A DNA stretch of 26,378 nt from a virus, in the IMG/VR virus record IMGVR_UViG_3300011247_000042, positions 1 through 26,378 of that record. One strand, given 5' to 3'. The notes beneath the pieces are model-generated. The model was not told the origin of the DNA. It was given only the letters and a program-made list of their open reading frames with translations, and ran no database searches. The translations under genes and the position numbers were made by a program. Position 1 is the stretch's first letter; each line of letters begins with the position of its first letter. Below, one piece after another: positions 1-8,293 of the stretch.

Positions 1-444
1 AAGTCAATCAATGAAGGTGAGATGTTCAGTGTCACCACCATGCATTCTGATATGAGCATCGATGAAGAGATGTCTGTATCAAAGATGTACGTCGGTAACC
101 CGATTGCAGCAATGGGTAACATGATGATCATGAAGCGTAATGCTGAGAAAGTGCTTGAAGAAGATGACACTGCTACTGATATGGAGATCGTCATTGATGT
201 AGTGAATGCGTGCATTGTCTTCATGTCCGATGAGATCAGTTCACATCAGTCTGGGATGACACCGGTTGAAGAACGTGAACCATGTCCTGCTATAAATGAT
301 TATTGTGATCACTTCAGTTATAGCGGTAATCACCAGATAGATATGATCCTGACTCACTGTACTCACCCTGATAACTCTAAAGATGAAGAAGGTAACACCA
401 CACCGTCACTTTGCCCTTTATGTACTGAAGGTGGTGGTTCGTAA
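1..444 (+). CDS. Partial unknown phage protein with a Cys/His-rich C-terminus
   Basis: The reading frame is open from base 1, so the true start may lie upstream. The first in-frame ATG is at base 22 and would give 140 residues. I do not recognise a family for the N-terminal part, which is Met- and acid-rich and probably helical. The last 50 or so residues hold ordered Cys and His residues (CPAINDYC, HCTHP, CPLC) with an EEGNTT segment before the final pair. This is compatible with a small zinc-binding module and recalls short Cys-rich tails of other phage proteins. The stop is 3 bases before the VRR-NUC gene, and its last codons carry that gene's purine-rich ribosome binding site, so it belongs to the same + strand operon. 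No function is assigned. Confidence 0.6.
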   Translation, partial: KSINEGEMFSVTTMHSDMSIDEEMSVSKMYVGNPIAAMGNMMIMKRNAEKVLEEDDTATDMEIVIDVVNACIVFMSDEISSHQSGMTPVEEREPCPAINDYCDHFSYSGNHQIDMILTHCTHPDNSKDEEGNTTPSLCPLCTEGGGS

Positions 445-447
445 CTG

Positions 448-765
448 ATGGGTGTACGCGAAAACAAAGTGGAAAAGTATCTTGATGACCAGATAAAATC
501 ATTAGGTGGTATCACTCGTAAATGGGTATCACCTGGTCGTGATGGGGTGATGGATCAGATCTGTTTCTTGAACCCTGAATGGTATGTTGAAGTCAAAACT
601 ATTGACGGTATACACGAACCCCACCAGAAACGTGAAGCAATGAGACTGATTAAATGTGGTGCAAGAGTTGCTGTTGTATATGGTAACGAAGGTGTTGATA
701 AATTCATTCACTGGGTGGAAGTTAACCGTCATGAACAACCACAGATTCAAGTTGTGTTTAGATGA
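448..765 (+). CDS. VRR-NUC domain nuclease
   Basis: This 105-residue protein is essentially one stand-alone VRR-NUC domain, a PD-(D/E)XK fold. The expected residues are visible: Glu5 in the first helix (RENKVEKYL), the GVMDQ loop with Asp36, the VEVK strand with Glu48 and Lys50, and a Gln/Lys helix (HQKREAMRLIKCGARV) before a final strand. Family members act as structure-dependent endonucleases (FAN1 in eukaryotes), and small versions are common in phage replication modules, often beside SNF2 helicases. A role in resolving branched replication or recombination intermediates is therefore inferred. The start sits just after the previous stop, behind GAAGGTGGTGG. The stop overlaps the methyltransferase start as ATGA, suggesting coupled translation. 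Confidence 0.88.
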   Translation: MGVRENKVEKYLDDQIKSLGGITRKWVSPGRDGVMDQICFLNPEWYVEVKTIDGIHEPHQKREAMRLIKCGARVAVVYGNEGVDKFIHWVEVNRHEQPQIQVVFR

Positions 766-1799
766 ATGTATTAAGTTTGTTCGATGGCATGAGTTGTGGT
801 CGTATCGCATTATCTCGCGCTGGTATTAAAGTTGATAATTACTACGCCAGCGAATTAGATAAGTACGCTATTAAAGTGACTCAAGCAAACTGGCCTAACA
901 CTATTCAACTGGGTGATGTCACCAAATGGCGCGAGTGGGATATTGACTGGTCATCAATTGATTTGTTAATCGGTGGTTCACCATGTCAGGGTTTTAGTTT
1001 CGCAGGTAAACAACTGGCTTTCAATGACCCACGATCTGCATTATTTTTTGTGTATGTTGATATTCTTAATCATATTCGTACTGTCAACCCTGATGTAAAG
1101 TTCCTGCTTGAGAATGTAAAAATGAAACAGGAATATTTAGATGTGATATCCGAGTACCTTAACTGTAAACCTGTATTCATCAACTCAGCCTTGGTATCAG
1201 CACAAAACCGCCAGCGTTATTACTGGGCTAATTGGAAGTTCGATCAACCTGAAGACGGGGGGGTGATGTTAATTGATATATTAGAAAATAAACCGATGGA
1301 ATATACCCTAATGTCAGACAAGTTTATTCAACGACAATCAGGTAGAAAATGTTTAGTCGATTTTGATAAACCTAAATCTGTTAATTTATCATCAATGGAG
1401 TATGTTAAAAATGGCAGGCAGGGTGATTATATAGCATGTGATTCTGAAGGTTCACCTACACTTATGAAATGTGGATCAATGATAGGGCGAAAAATTAACC
1501 CATCAACTGGTAAACGTGATGATTACAATCCTGATATTAAAACTACCCAACGTCTTGAATTACGTGATGATGATAAAACAGGAACACTCACCACTGTACA
1601 AAAAGACAATTACATATCAGATGCAAAAGGTTATCGTAAACTCACACCGATTGAATGCGAACGTCTTCAAACTATCCCAGACAATTACACTGATCACGTC
1701 AGTAATACTCAGCGATACAAGATGCTAGGTAACGGTTGGACTGTTGATGTTATTACTCATATTTTTAAATCACTACAACCTGAAGTATCTTTCCTATGA
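762..1799 (+). CDS. C5-cytosine DNA methyltransferase
   Basis: This 345-residue protein transfers a methyl group from S-adenosylmethionine to carbon 5 of cytosine. Motifs appear in canonical order: motif I LFDGMSCGRIAL (residues 6-17), catalytic PCQG with Cys75, ENV (117-119), QNRQRYYW (148-155), the LTPIECERLQ segment and the final MLGNGWTVDVI motif X. The region between motif VIII and motif IX, about residues 160-290, should hold the target recognition domain. It is compact and clearly more AT-rich than its surroundings. No cognate restriction enzyme is visible, so it is probably an orphan phage methylase protecting viral DNA or modulating expression; the adjacent VRR-NUC is not a typical restriction partner. 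It overlaps both neighbours by ATGA. Its own Shine-Dalgarno is poor, which supports coupling to the upstream gene. The target sequence cannot be predicted. Confidence 0.95.
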   Translation: MNVLSLFDGMSCGRIALSRAGIKVDNYYASELDKYAIKVTQANWPNTIQLGDVTKWREWDIDWSSIDLLIGGSPCQGFSFAGKQLAFNDPRSALFFVYVDILNHIRTVNPDVKFLLENVKMKQEYLDVISEYLNCKPVFINSALVSAQNRQRYYWANWKFDQPEDGGVMLIDILENKPMEYTLMSDKFIQRQSGRKCLVDFDKPKSVNLSSMEYVKNGRQGDYIACDSEGSPTLMKCGSMIGRKINPSTGKRDDYNPDIKTTQRLELRDDDKTGTLTTVQKDNYISDAKGYRKLTPIECERLQTIPDNYTDHVSNTQRYKMLGNGWTVDVITHIFKSLQPEVSFL

Positions 1800-3292
1800 C
1801 TGACCTTCTCACCCCGCAACAACTTCACGAGTACCAGCGTCAATGTGTCATGCACCAGCTGCAGCACGACGACTCAATGCTGTGGCTGGGTATGGGTTTA
1901 GGTAAGACACCTGTTACCCTCACCACGATCATTGATCGTATGCGTGCAGGTCAGGTTCAGAAGACATTGATCTTTGGACCACTGCGAGTCATACAGGCTG
2001 TGTGGGCGCGTGAATCACGTAAGTGGAGTCATACTAATCATCTCAGGTTCAGCGTCATACACGGTGTCAAAGAGAAGCGTTCACGTGCACTGTTTGCTGA
2101 TGCTGATATCTATCTCATCAACTATGAAAATATGAATTGGTTGGCAGAACAACTGGACCACTACTACATCAGCCAGGGTAAACCGTTACCGTTTCAAATG
2201 GTCGTCTATGATGAAGTGTCGAAGCTGAAGAACTCAACCACATTACGCATGAAAGGTGGTAACCGAGATCGTAAAGATGGACGTGGTGAAACCTATAAAA
2301 TTAATGTCACTGGTTGGCGTAAGATTATTAAACATTTCAAATACCGTACTGGTCTGACCGGCACACCTGCATCAAATGGATACCTGGACCTTCACGGTCA
2401 GTACTTAGCTGTTGACGGTGGTGAACGACTGGGTGAATTCGTTACGCATTATAAAGACAGTTACTTCATGAGTGATTACAGTGGTTGGAAGTACACACCG
2501 ACAGTATTAGGTAAAGAATGGATTGAGCACAAGATCAGTGACATCACTGTGAAGATGGACGCACGTGACTACCTGGATCTTCCTGATGCAATAACAACAA
2601 ACATGATGGTTGACCTACCAGCATCAGCACGTAAGTCTTACAAAGAAATTGAGAAAAATTTATTCACTCAACTTGATAGTGGTAGTGAAGTTGAAGTGTT
2701 CAGTAAATCATCAGTGTCAAATAAATGTTTACAGTTCTGCAATGGGTCACCGTATTTCAGCAGCGAGTCATCAGAGTTTGAAGCGGTGCATGATGCAAAA
2801 TTAAATGCACTTGAAGAAGTGCTGGAAGAAGCCGGTGGTTCACCAGTGCTGTGCAGTTATTCATTCACAGCTGATGCTGATCGTATCATGAAGAAGTTCA
2901 AGAAATATAACCCGGTGAACCTGACCAAAACAAAATCAACTGACACCGAGAAAGTGATTGACCGGTGGAATAAAGGCGAGATTAAATTGTTAGTGGGTCA
3001 CCCTGCTTCAATGGGGCATGGTGTGGATGGCTTGCAGGACTCAGGTCACATTGTTGTGTGGTTTGGTATCAACTGGTCACTGGAACTATATGATCAGATG
3101 TGTGGGCGTATAGACCGTCAGGGTCAGACTCACCCTGTATCGATCATCAGGATCTTATGCAATGATACAATTGATCTGGCTGTTGCTGATGCTATAGAAA
3201 GAAAAACTGATGACCAGGAAGGGTTGAAGCGTGCGTTGCAGCGATACCGTGATGGTATCACTACGAATGATTTAGAAGTTAATTTCTTTTAG
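1796..3292 (+). CDS. SNF2-type superfamily 2 helicase/ATPase
   Basis: This 498-residue protein has both RecA-like lobes. Lobe 1 shows a Q-like LHEYQRQCV start, Walker A GMGLGKT (residues 32-38), a DEVS Walker B in place of DEAH (139-142) and motif III TGTPASNG (188-195). Lobe 2 shows SYSFTADADRI, the motif V region GHPASMGHGVDGLQ (401-414) and arginine-finger motif VI GRIDRQGQ (437-444). This matches the compact phage SNF2 proteins often found near VRR-NUC genes. They are presumed to translocate on double-stranded DNA and help replication or recombination. The start overlaps the methyltransferase stop (ATGA). The gene ends the + strand block and faces the holin gene 17 bases away. Confidence 0.93.
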   Translation: MTDLLTPQQLHEYQRQCVMHQLQHDDSMLWLGMGLGKTPVTLTTIIDRMRAGQVQKTLIFGPLRVIQAVWARESRKWSHTNHLRFSVIHGVKEKRSRALFADADIYLINYENMNWLAEQLDHYYISQGKPLPFQMVVYDEVSKLKNSTTLRMKGGNRDRKDGRGETYKINVTGWRKIIKHFKYRTGLTGTPASNGYLDLHGQYLAVDGGERLGEFVTHYKDSYFMSDYSGWKYTPTVLGKEWIEHKISDITVKMDARDYLDLPDAITTNMMVDLPASARKSYKEIEKNLFTQLDSGSEVEVFSKSSVSNKCLQFCNGSPYFSSESSEFEAVHDAKLNALEEVLEEAGGSPVLCSYSFTADADRIMKKFKKYNPVNLTKTKSTDTEKVIDRWNKGEIKLLVGHPASMGHGVDGLQDSGHIVVWFGINWSLELYDQMCGRIDRQGQTHPVSIIRILCNDTIDLAVADAIERKTDDQEGLKRALQRYRDGITTNDLEVNFF

Positions 3293-3297
3293 CGCGA

Positions 3298-3313
3298 TTA
3301 ACATGTATGTTAA
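3298..3313. other. Inverted repeat at the convergent gene junction
   Basis: TTAACA-TGTA-TGTTAA forms a 6-bp stem with a 4-base loop, or a 7-bp stem if the loop is tight. It lies directly after the helicase stop and includes the stop codon of the opposing holin gene. It has no flanking T-run and few G-C pairs, so it is at best a weak bidirectional terminator or a 3'-end stabilising hairpin. It may be fortuitous. Confidence 0.3.
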
Positions 3314-3681
3314 CTACCTTTATGAGCGTTCACTCCATTGACACCGAAAGACGCTGCCACGATACTTGCCCAAGATGCTGTGATGGGTAAGAATAATTCG
3401 GTTATTGCTGTCATCGCTGCTTTGGATTGATCAACGTCACCTACCCCGAACGAATGCATGAATATTAATATAGTGGTGGAGACAAGGTAAAACGCATAAG
3501 CATTGCTTGCAAACTTAGACAGGTCACGTCGCATCTTTCCATTCGGGTCCAATGTCTTAATCATTAATGCCTTTGCTTCAGCGGATTCTGTATCCGTGTC
3601 GATGGCTTCGAGTGCAATACGTTCAATCGAACTCATCGCGCCACCTGTAAATAAATTACCTATGACTGATAGAATACTCAT
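3310..3681 (-). CDS. Putative holin
   Basis: This 123-residue protein has two clear hydrophobic segments, about residues 60-80 and 92-114, behind an N-terminus that could form a third, amphipathic helix (MSILSVIGNLFTGG). The middle, with ETAD-type acidic stretches and the DPNGKMRRDL turn, resembles the three-segment holin family known from gene transfer agents and many podoviruses. It would form pores in the inner membrane that release or activate the endolysin. Position supports this: it is the last late gene, and it overlaps the M15 peptidase gene by four bases (ATGA). Family identity comes from topology and context and needs a profile search. Confidence 0.72.
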   Translation of the reverse strand: MSILSVIGNLFTGGAMSSIERIALEAIDTDTESAEAKALMIKTLDPNGKMRRDLSKFASNAYAFYLVSTTILIFMHSFGVGDVDQSKAAMTAITELFLPITASWASIVAASFGVNGVNAHKGS

Positions 3682-4082
3682 TTGTAATAATCCCAGATAA
3701 CTGCACAGTCTTTACCTTCACTTTCAATCATGTCATCAAAGTGAATCGAACCCCGGTTGATACCAATACGTGTGATCTTGCGACCACGTAAAGTGCCGTT
3801 ATCAATACGGTGATTACGTTTGAAGATCCAGTCAAGTATCAGAAACTTCTGTCGTGAGTTCGCAACAACATCTAATGCATGACCTTGGTGAGCACCGTTG
3901 TCTTTACCATCATAATCAGCACAGCGATAAGCACCACCGTTGGGAATCACGAAAACAAACCCTAATGCTTTTCGCATAGGTACAACAACGTCATCCATAA
4001 ATTCATTCGACATTCGACCATCACACCCGCAAGGGCAGTCGAGTTCATGTTGTGGGAAGTGATCCCATGTTTGTTCTGGCAT
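3678..4082 (-). CDS. Peptidase M15 family endolysin (peptidoglycan L,D-/D,D-peptidase-like)
   Basis: This 134-residue single-domain protein has the zinc-peptidase M15 layout: an N-terminal HFPQHELDCPCGC segment, a PNGGAYRCADYD loop, the zinc-binding stretch AHQGHALD with His65 and Asp71, and the third ligand His114 in GSIHFDD after RIGINRG. Relatives cleave peptide stems of peptidoglycan. Next to a holin, it is the probable lysis enzyme. No signal peptide is visible, so export would depend on the holin. Oddly, the His-to-Asp spacing in AHQGHALD is one residue shorter than the SxHxxGxAxD pattern I know for the family. Start: ATG behind AGAGGTG, sharing one base with the upstream stop (TAATG). 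Confidence 0.88.
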   Translation of the reverse strand: MPEQTWDHFPQHELDCPCGCDGRMSNEFMDDVVVPMRKALGFVFVIPNGGAYRCADYDGKDNGAHQGHALDVVANSRQKFLILDWIFKRNHRIDNGTLRGRKITRIGINRGSIHFDDMIESEGKDCAVIWDYYK

Positions 4083-4471
4083 TATTTATTCACCTCTGGA
4101 AATAGAAATTTAGCTACTAATATAGCCACTGTGATGACTGAACCCATTATGGTGATGCGTGCTAAAATCCTTCGTGTCATTATATCAAGTTCTGGTTTTG
4201 TAACATAATGCTTATCAAGCTTATCCTGCATTTTCTTGTTACATCTTTCAACACGTTCATCAATCTCATTTCGGAAGTTCCCCATATCCTTCTTCACTTC
4301 TTCAATTTTAGAGAACAACTTATTGAATAGTTTTTCTGTGTGCTCTCTGAAAGCATCATCCCTTTTGAGTCGTTCGTCCAATATCTCTTTTATAAACTTA
4401 TTAGCCTGTTCATTCAAGCGACAAAGTGTTTCGAGACTTTTCAAATCGTCAAGTTTTGTATCATCAGACAT
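4082..4471 (-). CDS. Coiled-coil protein with C-terminal membrane anchor, probable lysis or spanin-like accessory
   Basis: This 129-residue protein is highly charged and helical through residues 1-100, with a likely coiled coil around 20-85. It is followed by one strong hydrophobic segment at about 104-124 (ITIMGSVITVAILVAKFLF) and a short tail. The ordering, soluble coil then C-terminal anchor, resembles small phage proteins of the XhlA type found beside holins. It is the reverse of a classical i-spanin, whose anchor is N-terminal. Sitting between the tailspike and the endolysin, it probably takes part in lysis, as a membrane-associated regulator or holin partner. I see no lipoprotein partner. 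Function is inferred from context only. Confidence 0.6.
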   Translation of the reverse strand: MSDDTKLDDLKSLETLCRLNEQANKFIKEILDERLKRDDAFREHTEKLFNKLFSKIEEVKKDMGNFRNEIDERVERCNKKMQDKLDKHYVTKPELDIMTRRILARITIMGSVITVAILVAKFLFPEVNK

Positions 4472-4501
4472 TGTGATATCTCGTGTTATTGATAAGAATA
4501 T

Positions 4502-7207
4502 TTAAACAGTCCACTGGAAGTTACCTTGATCCACAACTAAGTTACCAACAGGTAAATCTGAATCTGTGGTGTTTGTCAGTGCTACACAACCAACACAGAT
4601 AACACGAGCATTACCAGCACCATCAATAACACCGTGATTCATATTATTAACTAATGCAACATCAGTTTTAAAATTATAAGTACCGGTGTATTTAATACCA
4701 CCTGATGACCCTGCTAATGAACTGGCATCAACACTTATATTTCCAACTGTTGAATACTTGCACGAATTAAAGTGTAAAACAGCATCATTAGTTGTTTTGT
4801 TTGCGACAAAATTGTAAGCCTCAATAGCACCGATGGTTGAAGAGGTAGCTTTATATTCAAGCAATGATTTATTAACCTGTCCACTTTCTAATCTACCGTT
4901 TATTCTTCCTATATTACTACCCTTGGCTCTCGTTCCGATTTCAATTGATGGCTCTAAATAGTAAGTCCCTTTTATCGTCACATCATCAAAATTTATACTA
5001 CCGAGATTATGTTGGCAATGCAGCATAACTGCATTAGCAGCGTGATCTTCAACGTCAATCACATCGACGTTTACGCTAGGTTCTCTACCCATTGCAGCCG
5101 TAATAGAGAAAGTATAATTCACATGATTAAAAAGTAATGCAGCTTCTTTTATATTTTGCGCTCTGATCTGACCTACTTTTGCGCGAGTGTATCCGATGTT
5201 AACAAGCCCACGCTCTAATCTTTTGGGGTCATTTAACACTGCGTCATTATCGTCATCTATAATCCCCAGTGTTATTTTTTCAACAGTCGGTGTACACCAC
5301 CCTTTGTATGAACCAAAATCAACAGCGACATAATGTGGGTTTTTGCATTCAATATGTCCAACACTGAAACCAGTTTTAACATCTACAAATGATGTAGTCT
5401 GAGGGCTATCCCACAACAGGAAGTCACGATCAAAAACAACATCTTTTTGTGCAAATGCTCGACCACTGAAACCATCTTTTTGATCAATAACCACGTGATC
5501 TATACGACCTGTTGCACGTGATATCCATAAACCATGAGCCAGGGTAGCACTTGTTTGTGAAAATAAATCTTGATCACCTACATACGGTATGACACTACTC
5601 ATGACACCGTTACCATATCTATCAACAACCAATTGACCGATGTGGTAACCCTCACCTTGTATGATGGCACCATTAACTTTAGTATCTTTAACCCACACTT
5701 TACCGAAAGTTAAACTTTCTAAACCAACACCATCACAAGCAAATGCAGCGTGCATGTTTGCGCTTGCTGCTTGATTTTTAGTGTCTTCTACAATCACCTC
5801 ATTGATATTGAAATTTTTACACAGTGTAAAAATATGAACACCACCACCTTCATCACCAAGTGTATTTTTGCTTGTGTCTGATTTACAAATAACCCTATCA
5901 GCAATCAACCCGTCAACATTTATAGTGCCAAACCTGTCATAAGTCGTGAAATCACCTTTCAATATCACGTTTTGAATTGCAATATCAGAAAGCGATCCTG
6001 GACCGGTGTATGTTCCAGTCACTGTTGCTGTTACGGTTGCTGTACTAGCCCCTGTTGGAGTAACTAACGCACTTGTTCCATCTAAACTTGTTCCAGTTCC
6101 TTCAAAACTACAATACCTTTCTGATCCCATACCGTGAGCTGATGCAGTTGTTATTGTTGGGTTAACACCAATCGCAACATTAGATAATGGTTCAGAAAAA
6201 ACAGGAGTTCCAGAACTAACAAGATGAAATAATCCACCGAACTCAGCACCGTCAGCGAATTCCATTTTTATATTCTGATATTTATTGGTGAAATTAAGTG
6301 CTGTGTTGTAAAGACCAGTAGGCCAGTAGACACCGACTGTTTGAGATAGGTCATATAGAACAGTCATCTTACTGACATAGGATGCTTCCCAGTTAGTAAC
6401 ACCATCAGCAAAAACACCGAACTGGTTTACATTCGCCTTACCTGAATATTGCAGTATGGCTACATTTCCATTATCTAATGTATGGTCACCATGTTCATCA
6501 ACCGATTGTGACCCTTTAATCAAATATTTAGCAGCACCAGTATCACCAGCTGTGTTATAACCTTGAGTTTCAACAGTCATATCTGCATTAATTGTTACAG
6601 GGTTCCCAGCTACATCTATTGGAGATGCACTGATCATAGCCGCGACTGTTGCAAATGTTACATTATGACGTTTATCAAGGTCATTCTGATCGATTAATGA
6701 TGGGTCAAAAAATGTTTTAACTACAAGGTTACCAGCGTTATCAAAACCCAACGCTAAATCAGCACGTGTTGCAGCATCTTGTGCAATGGTGAAAACACCA
6801 TCGATATCAATTGAATCATCTAATCGGAATGATCTGTCTTTAGAATCAAGGATTTGTTGAATCAAGAATGTTAGATGATCCATCTGATTTTCATGCACTT
6901 CAGGAAAAAAAGGACCCTGAGATGGGAAAGCAGTCAGCTGGTTTGCAATATAATTTGACCTGATGTACCAAGTATAATCAGTCGGAAGATTCCCAGCAGC
7001 ACGCACAATAGTACCACCTGCGTCAACACCAATACCGCTGACTGTATAATCAGTATCAACTACCAGTAAAGTCTGCACACCGGTATCATCAGTTTCATAC
7101 ACTGATAGTTGAGTTTTATCATTGACCCTGAATGTGTATGAATAAGTATTTGATAAACCATTACCGGTGTACGGTCCTGATGTGATGTTGGTAGTATTAA
7201 CAGTCAT
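4502..7207 (-). CDS. Tailspike / tail fibre with T7 fibre-like N-terminal anchor
   Basis: This 901-residue protein starts with the domain that attaches T7-type fibres to the tail: SNTYSYTFRVNDKTQLSVY near the start, then a QGPFFPEVHENQMDHLTFLIQQ segment and a hinge (about residues 1-140). After a linker, NQFGVFADGVTN and VYWPTGLYN mark entry into a pectate-lyase-like parallel beta-helix that seems to run to the C-terminus, with many repeated hydrophobic strands and short turns. Such tailspikes bind and often degrade capsule or O-antigen; catalytic residues cannot be assigned by eye. About residues 340-410 interrupt the helix with a segment (NPTITTASAHGM...) resembling the FCCH-like domains in the nozzle protein. 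There is no obvious chaperone domain at the C-terminus. Its place after the internal proteins matches T7 gene 17. Confidence 0.88.
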   Translation of the reverse strand: MTVNTTNITSGPYTGNGLSNTYSYTFRVNDKTQLSVYETDDTGVQTLLVVDTDYTVSGIGVDAGGTIVRAAGNLPTDYTWYIRSNYIANQLTAFPSQGPFFPEVHENQMDHLTFLIQQILDSKDRSFRLDDSIDIDGVFTIAQDAATRADLALGFDNAGNLVVKTFFDPSLIDQNDLDKRHNVTFATVAAMISASPIDVAGNPVTINADMTVETQGYNTAGDTGAAKYLIKGSQSVDEHGDHTLDNGNVAILQYSGKANVNQFGVFADGVTNWEASYVSKMTVLYDLSQTVGVYWPTGLYNTALNFTNKYQNIKMEFADGAEFGGLFHLVSSGTPVFSEPLSNVAIGVNPTITTASAHGMGSERYCSFEGTGTSLDGTSALVTPTGASTATVTATVTGTYTGPGSLSDIAIQNVILKGDFTTYDRFGTINVDGLIADRVICKSDTSKNTLGDEGGGVHIFTLCKNFNINEVIVEDTKNQAASANMHAAFACDGVGLESLTFGKVWVKDTKVNGAIIQGEGYHIGQLVVDRYGNGVMSSVIPYVGDQDLFSQTSATLAHGLWISRATGRIDHVVIDQKDGFSGRAFAQKDVVFDRDFLLWDSPQTTSFVDVKTGFSVGHIECKNPHYVAVDFGSYKGWCTPTVEKITLGIIDDDNDAVLNDPKRLERGLVNIGYTRAKVGQIRAQNIKEAALLFNHVNYTFSITAAMGREPSVNVDVIDVEDHAANAVMLHCQHNLGSINFDDVTIKGTYYLEPSIEIGTRAKGSNIGRINGRLESGQVNKSLLEYKATSSTIGAIEAYNFVANKTTNDAVLHFNSCKYSTVGNISVDASSLAGSSGGIKYTGTYNFKTDVALVNNMNHGVIDGAGNARVICVGCVALTNTTDSDLPVGNLVVDQGNFQWTV
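5980..6190 (-). other. FCCH-like insert inside the tailspike beta-helix
   Basis: About residues 340-410 of the tailspike read VNPTITTASAHGM, then a Gly/Thr/Ser-rich stretch ending near YTGPGS. The opening NP-(A/T)-(I/V)-T-x-x-x-AHG pattern matches the second repeat of the nozzle protein (ANPAVVTTSGAHGF). It would be a small beta domain protruding from the spike. Boundaries are approximate. Confidence 0.5.
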
Positions 7208-7243
7208 GATATAACCCCGGTATTTGTTGACATGAGTTTAGCA

Positions 7244-8293
7244 TTACTTACGCTCTGGACCAAACAACAGTTGACGTGCAGTGAGATCTTCACCTTCTTC
7301 AATAACGTCGTATAAGTGCTCACCAGTAGCCCACATCTGATTCACCCCTGGAATACCAGCTGCAGCGGCTACAAGTTTACTTGTGTTCTTGACAGCAGAT
7401 AATGTCATCTCTTCATCGGTGAACCCACGTTCGATCATCTGCTTACTACCTTGGATACCCTTCTCAAGTAATGATGCTACTGGTGAGCTATTGTAACCGA
7501 AATCACTCAGCAGACCGCTTGCTACATCACGCACGTAAGGTACTGATGTTATAGGGTAAAGTGCTACTTTAGTTAAAAAGTCACTCATACGATCATCTTC
7601 ACCTTCAGGTTCATCTAACTCACCACGCATTAACATTTCAAAGAACACAGGTAATGTGAACAAGAACATTGTTTTAGCAGCGACCGATGTCGGTGAATAG
7701 ATCCCAGTTCGAGCACCCTTCACCAAGTCACGTGACAAGTTACCCAGAGAACTGAAGAACGTCATGAACATGGTGAAAGTGGTATGTATCTTGCTTTGAT
7801 TCCTGAGTATCGTAGCCATGTCTTTAGTGGCACCCGAACCCTGTAAATTTTCAACAGACCAATCAGCACGATTGATAGCCTTCGATTCATCACCGGATTC
7901 ACTCAACTCTTTATCATAGGCTGCGTGCCACGTTGGTAAGTCGATCATGTAAGTCTGGATTAATGCGATGTGTTTCATTGATGTTTCTTGAACAGCAGCA
8001 ACCATACCTGATTTACCTTGCAGTCTATCCATCGCATTACGGATCTCACGGTCCATTGTTTTCGCACGATGGTTCATTACTTTAGATCTTTCAGCTGCAA
8101 AATCCCAACCGGTCTGCATGTCTTCACGACTACCTAATACTCTACGCAGTGCATTCATGTACCAGCTTCTACCTATCGTGGTGTATATACCTTGTACAGT
8201 AGGACCAACACCCAGTTCAGCAGCAGTGGTCATGATACCGAAAAGCTGCATGATACCAGTGGATGCTTTGAAACCCATCACACCTAATGTTGT
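7244..8293 (-). other. C-terminal LPD38-like hydrophobic region of the giant protein
   Basis: About residues 2560-2908. It has hydrophobic stretches near 2570 (GIMQLFGIMTTAAELGVG), 2727 (TFTMFMTFFSSLGNLSRDL) and 2770 (TMFLFTLPVFFEMLMRG), then a short conserved-looking tail with AAAGIPGVNQMW and a final LLFGP. Many giant phage structural proteins end this way. Membrane insertion during ejection is inferred. Confidence 0.55.

Noticed and set aside
529-810. 93-codon - strand frame across the VRR-NUC gene
   Set aside because: It is antisense to the catalytic region of a clear VRR-NUC domain, and its sequence resembles no protein family.
762-1799. Restriction-modification pair with the VRR-NUC as the restriction enzyme
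   Set aside because: The VRR-NUC domain stands alone without a DNA-recognition domain, and this family is structure-specific, so an orphan methylase is the simpler reading.
3298-3313. Strong bidirectional terminator between the convergent blocks
   Set aside because: The stem is AT-rich and no T-tract follows on either strand, so it was kept only as a weak inverted repeat.
4502-7207. Possible diversity-generating retroelement target, since the head genes resemble BPP-1
   Set aside because: The tailspike C-terminus shows no C-type-lectin-like variable repeat, and no reverse transcriptase or template repeat is present in the window.
7226-7260. TTGACA-like hexamer on the + strand in the gap between tailspike and giant genes, considered as a promoter
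   Set aside because: It has no matching -10 element at proper spacing and no + strand gene downstream.
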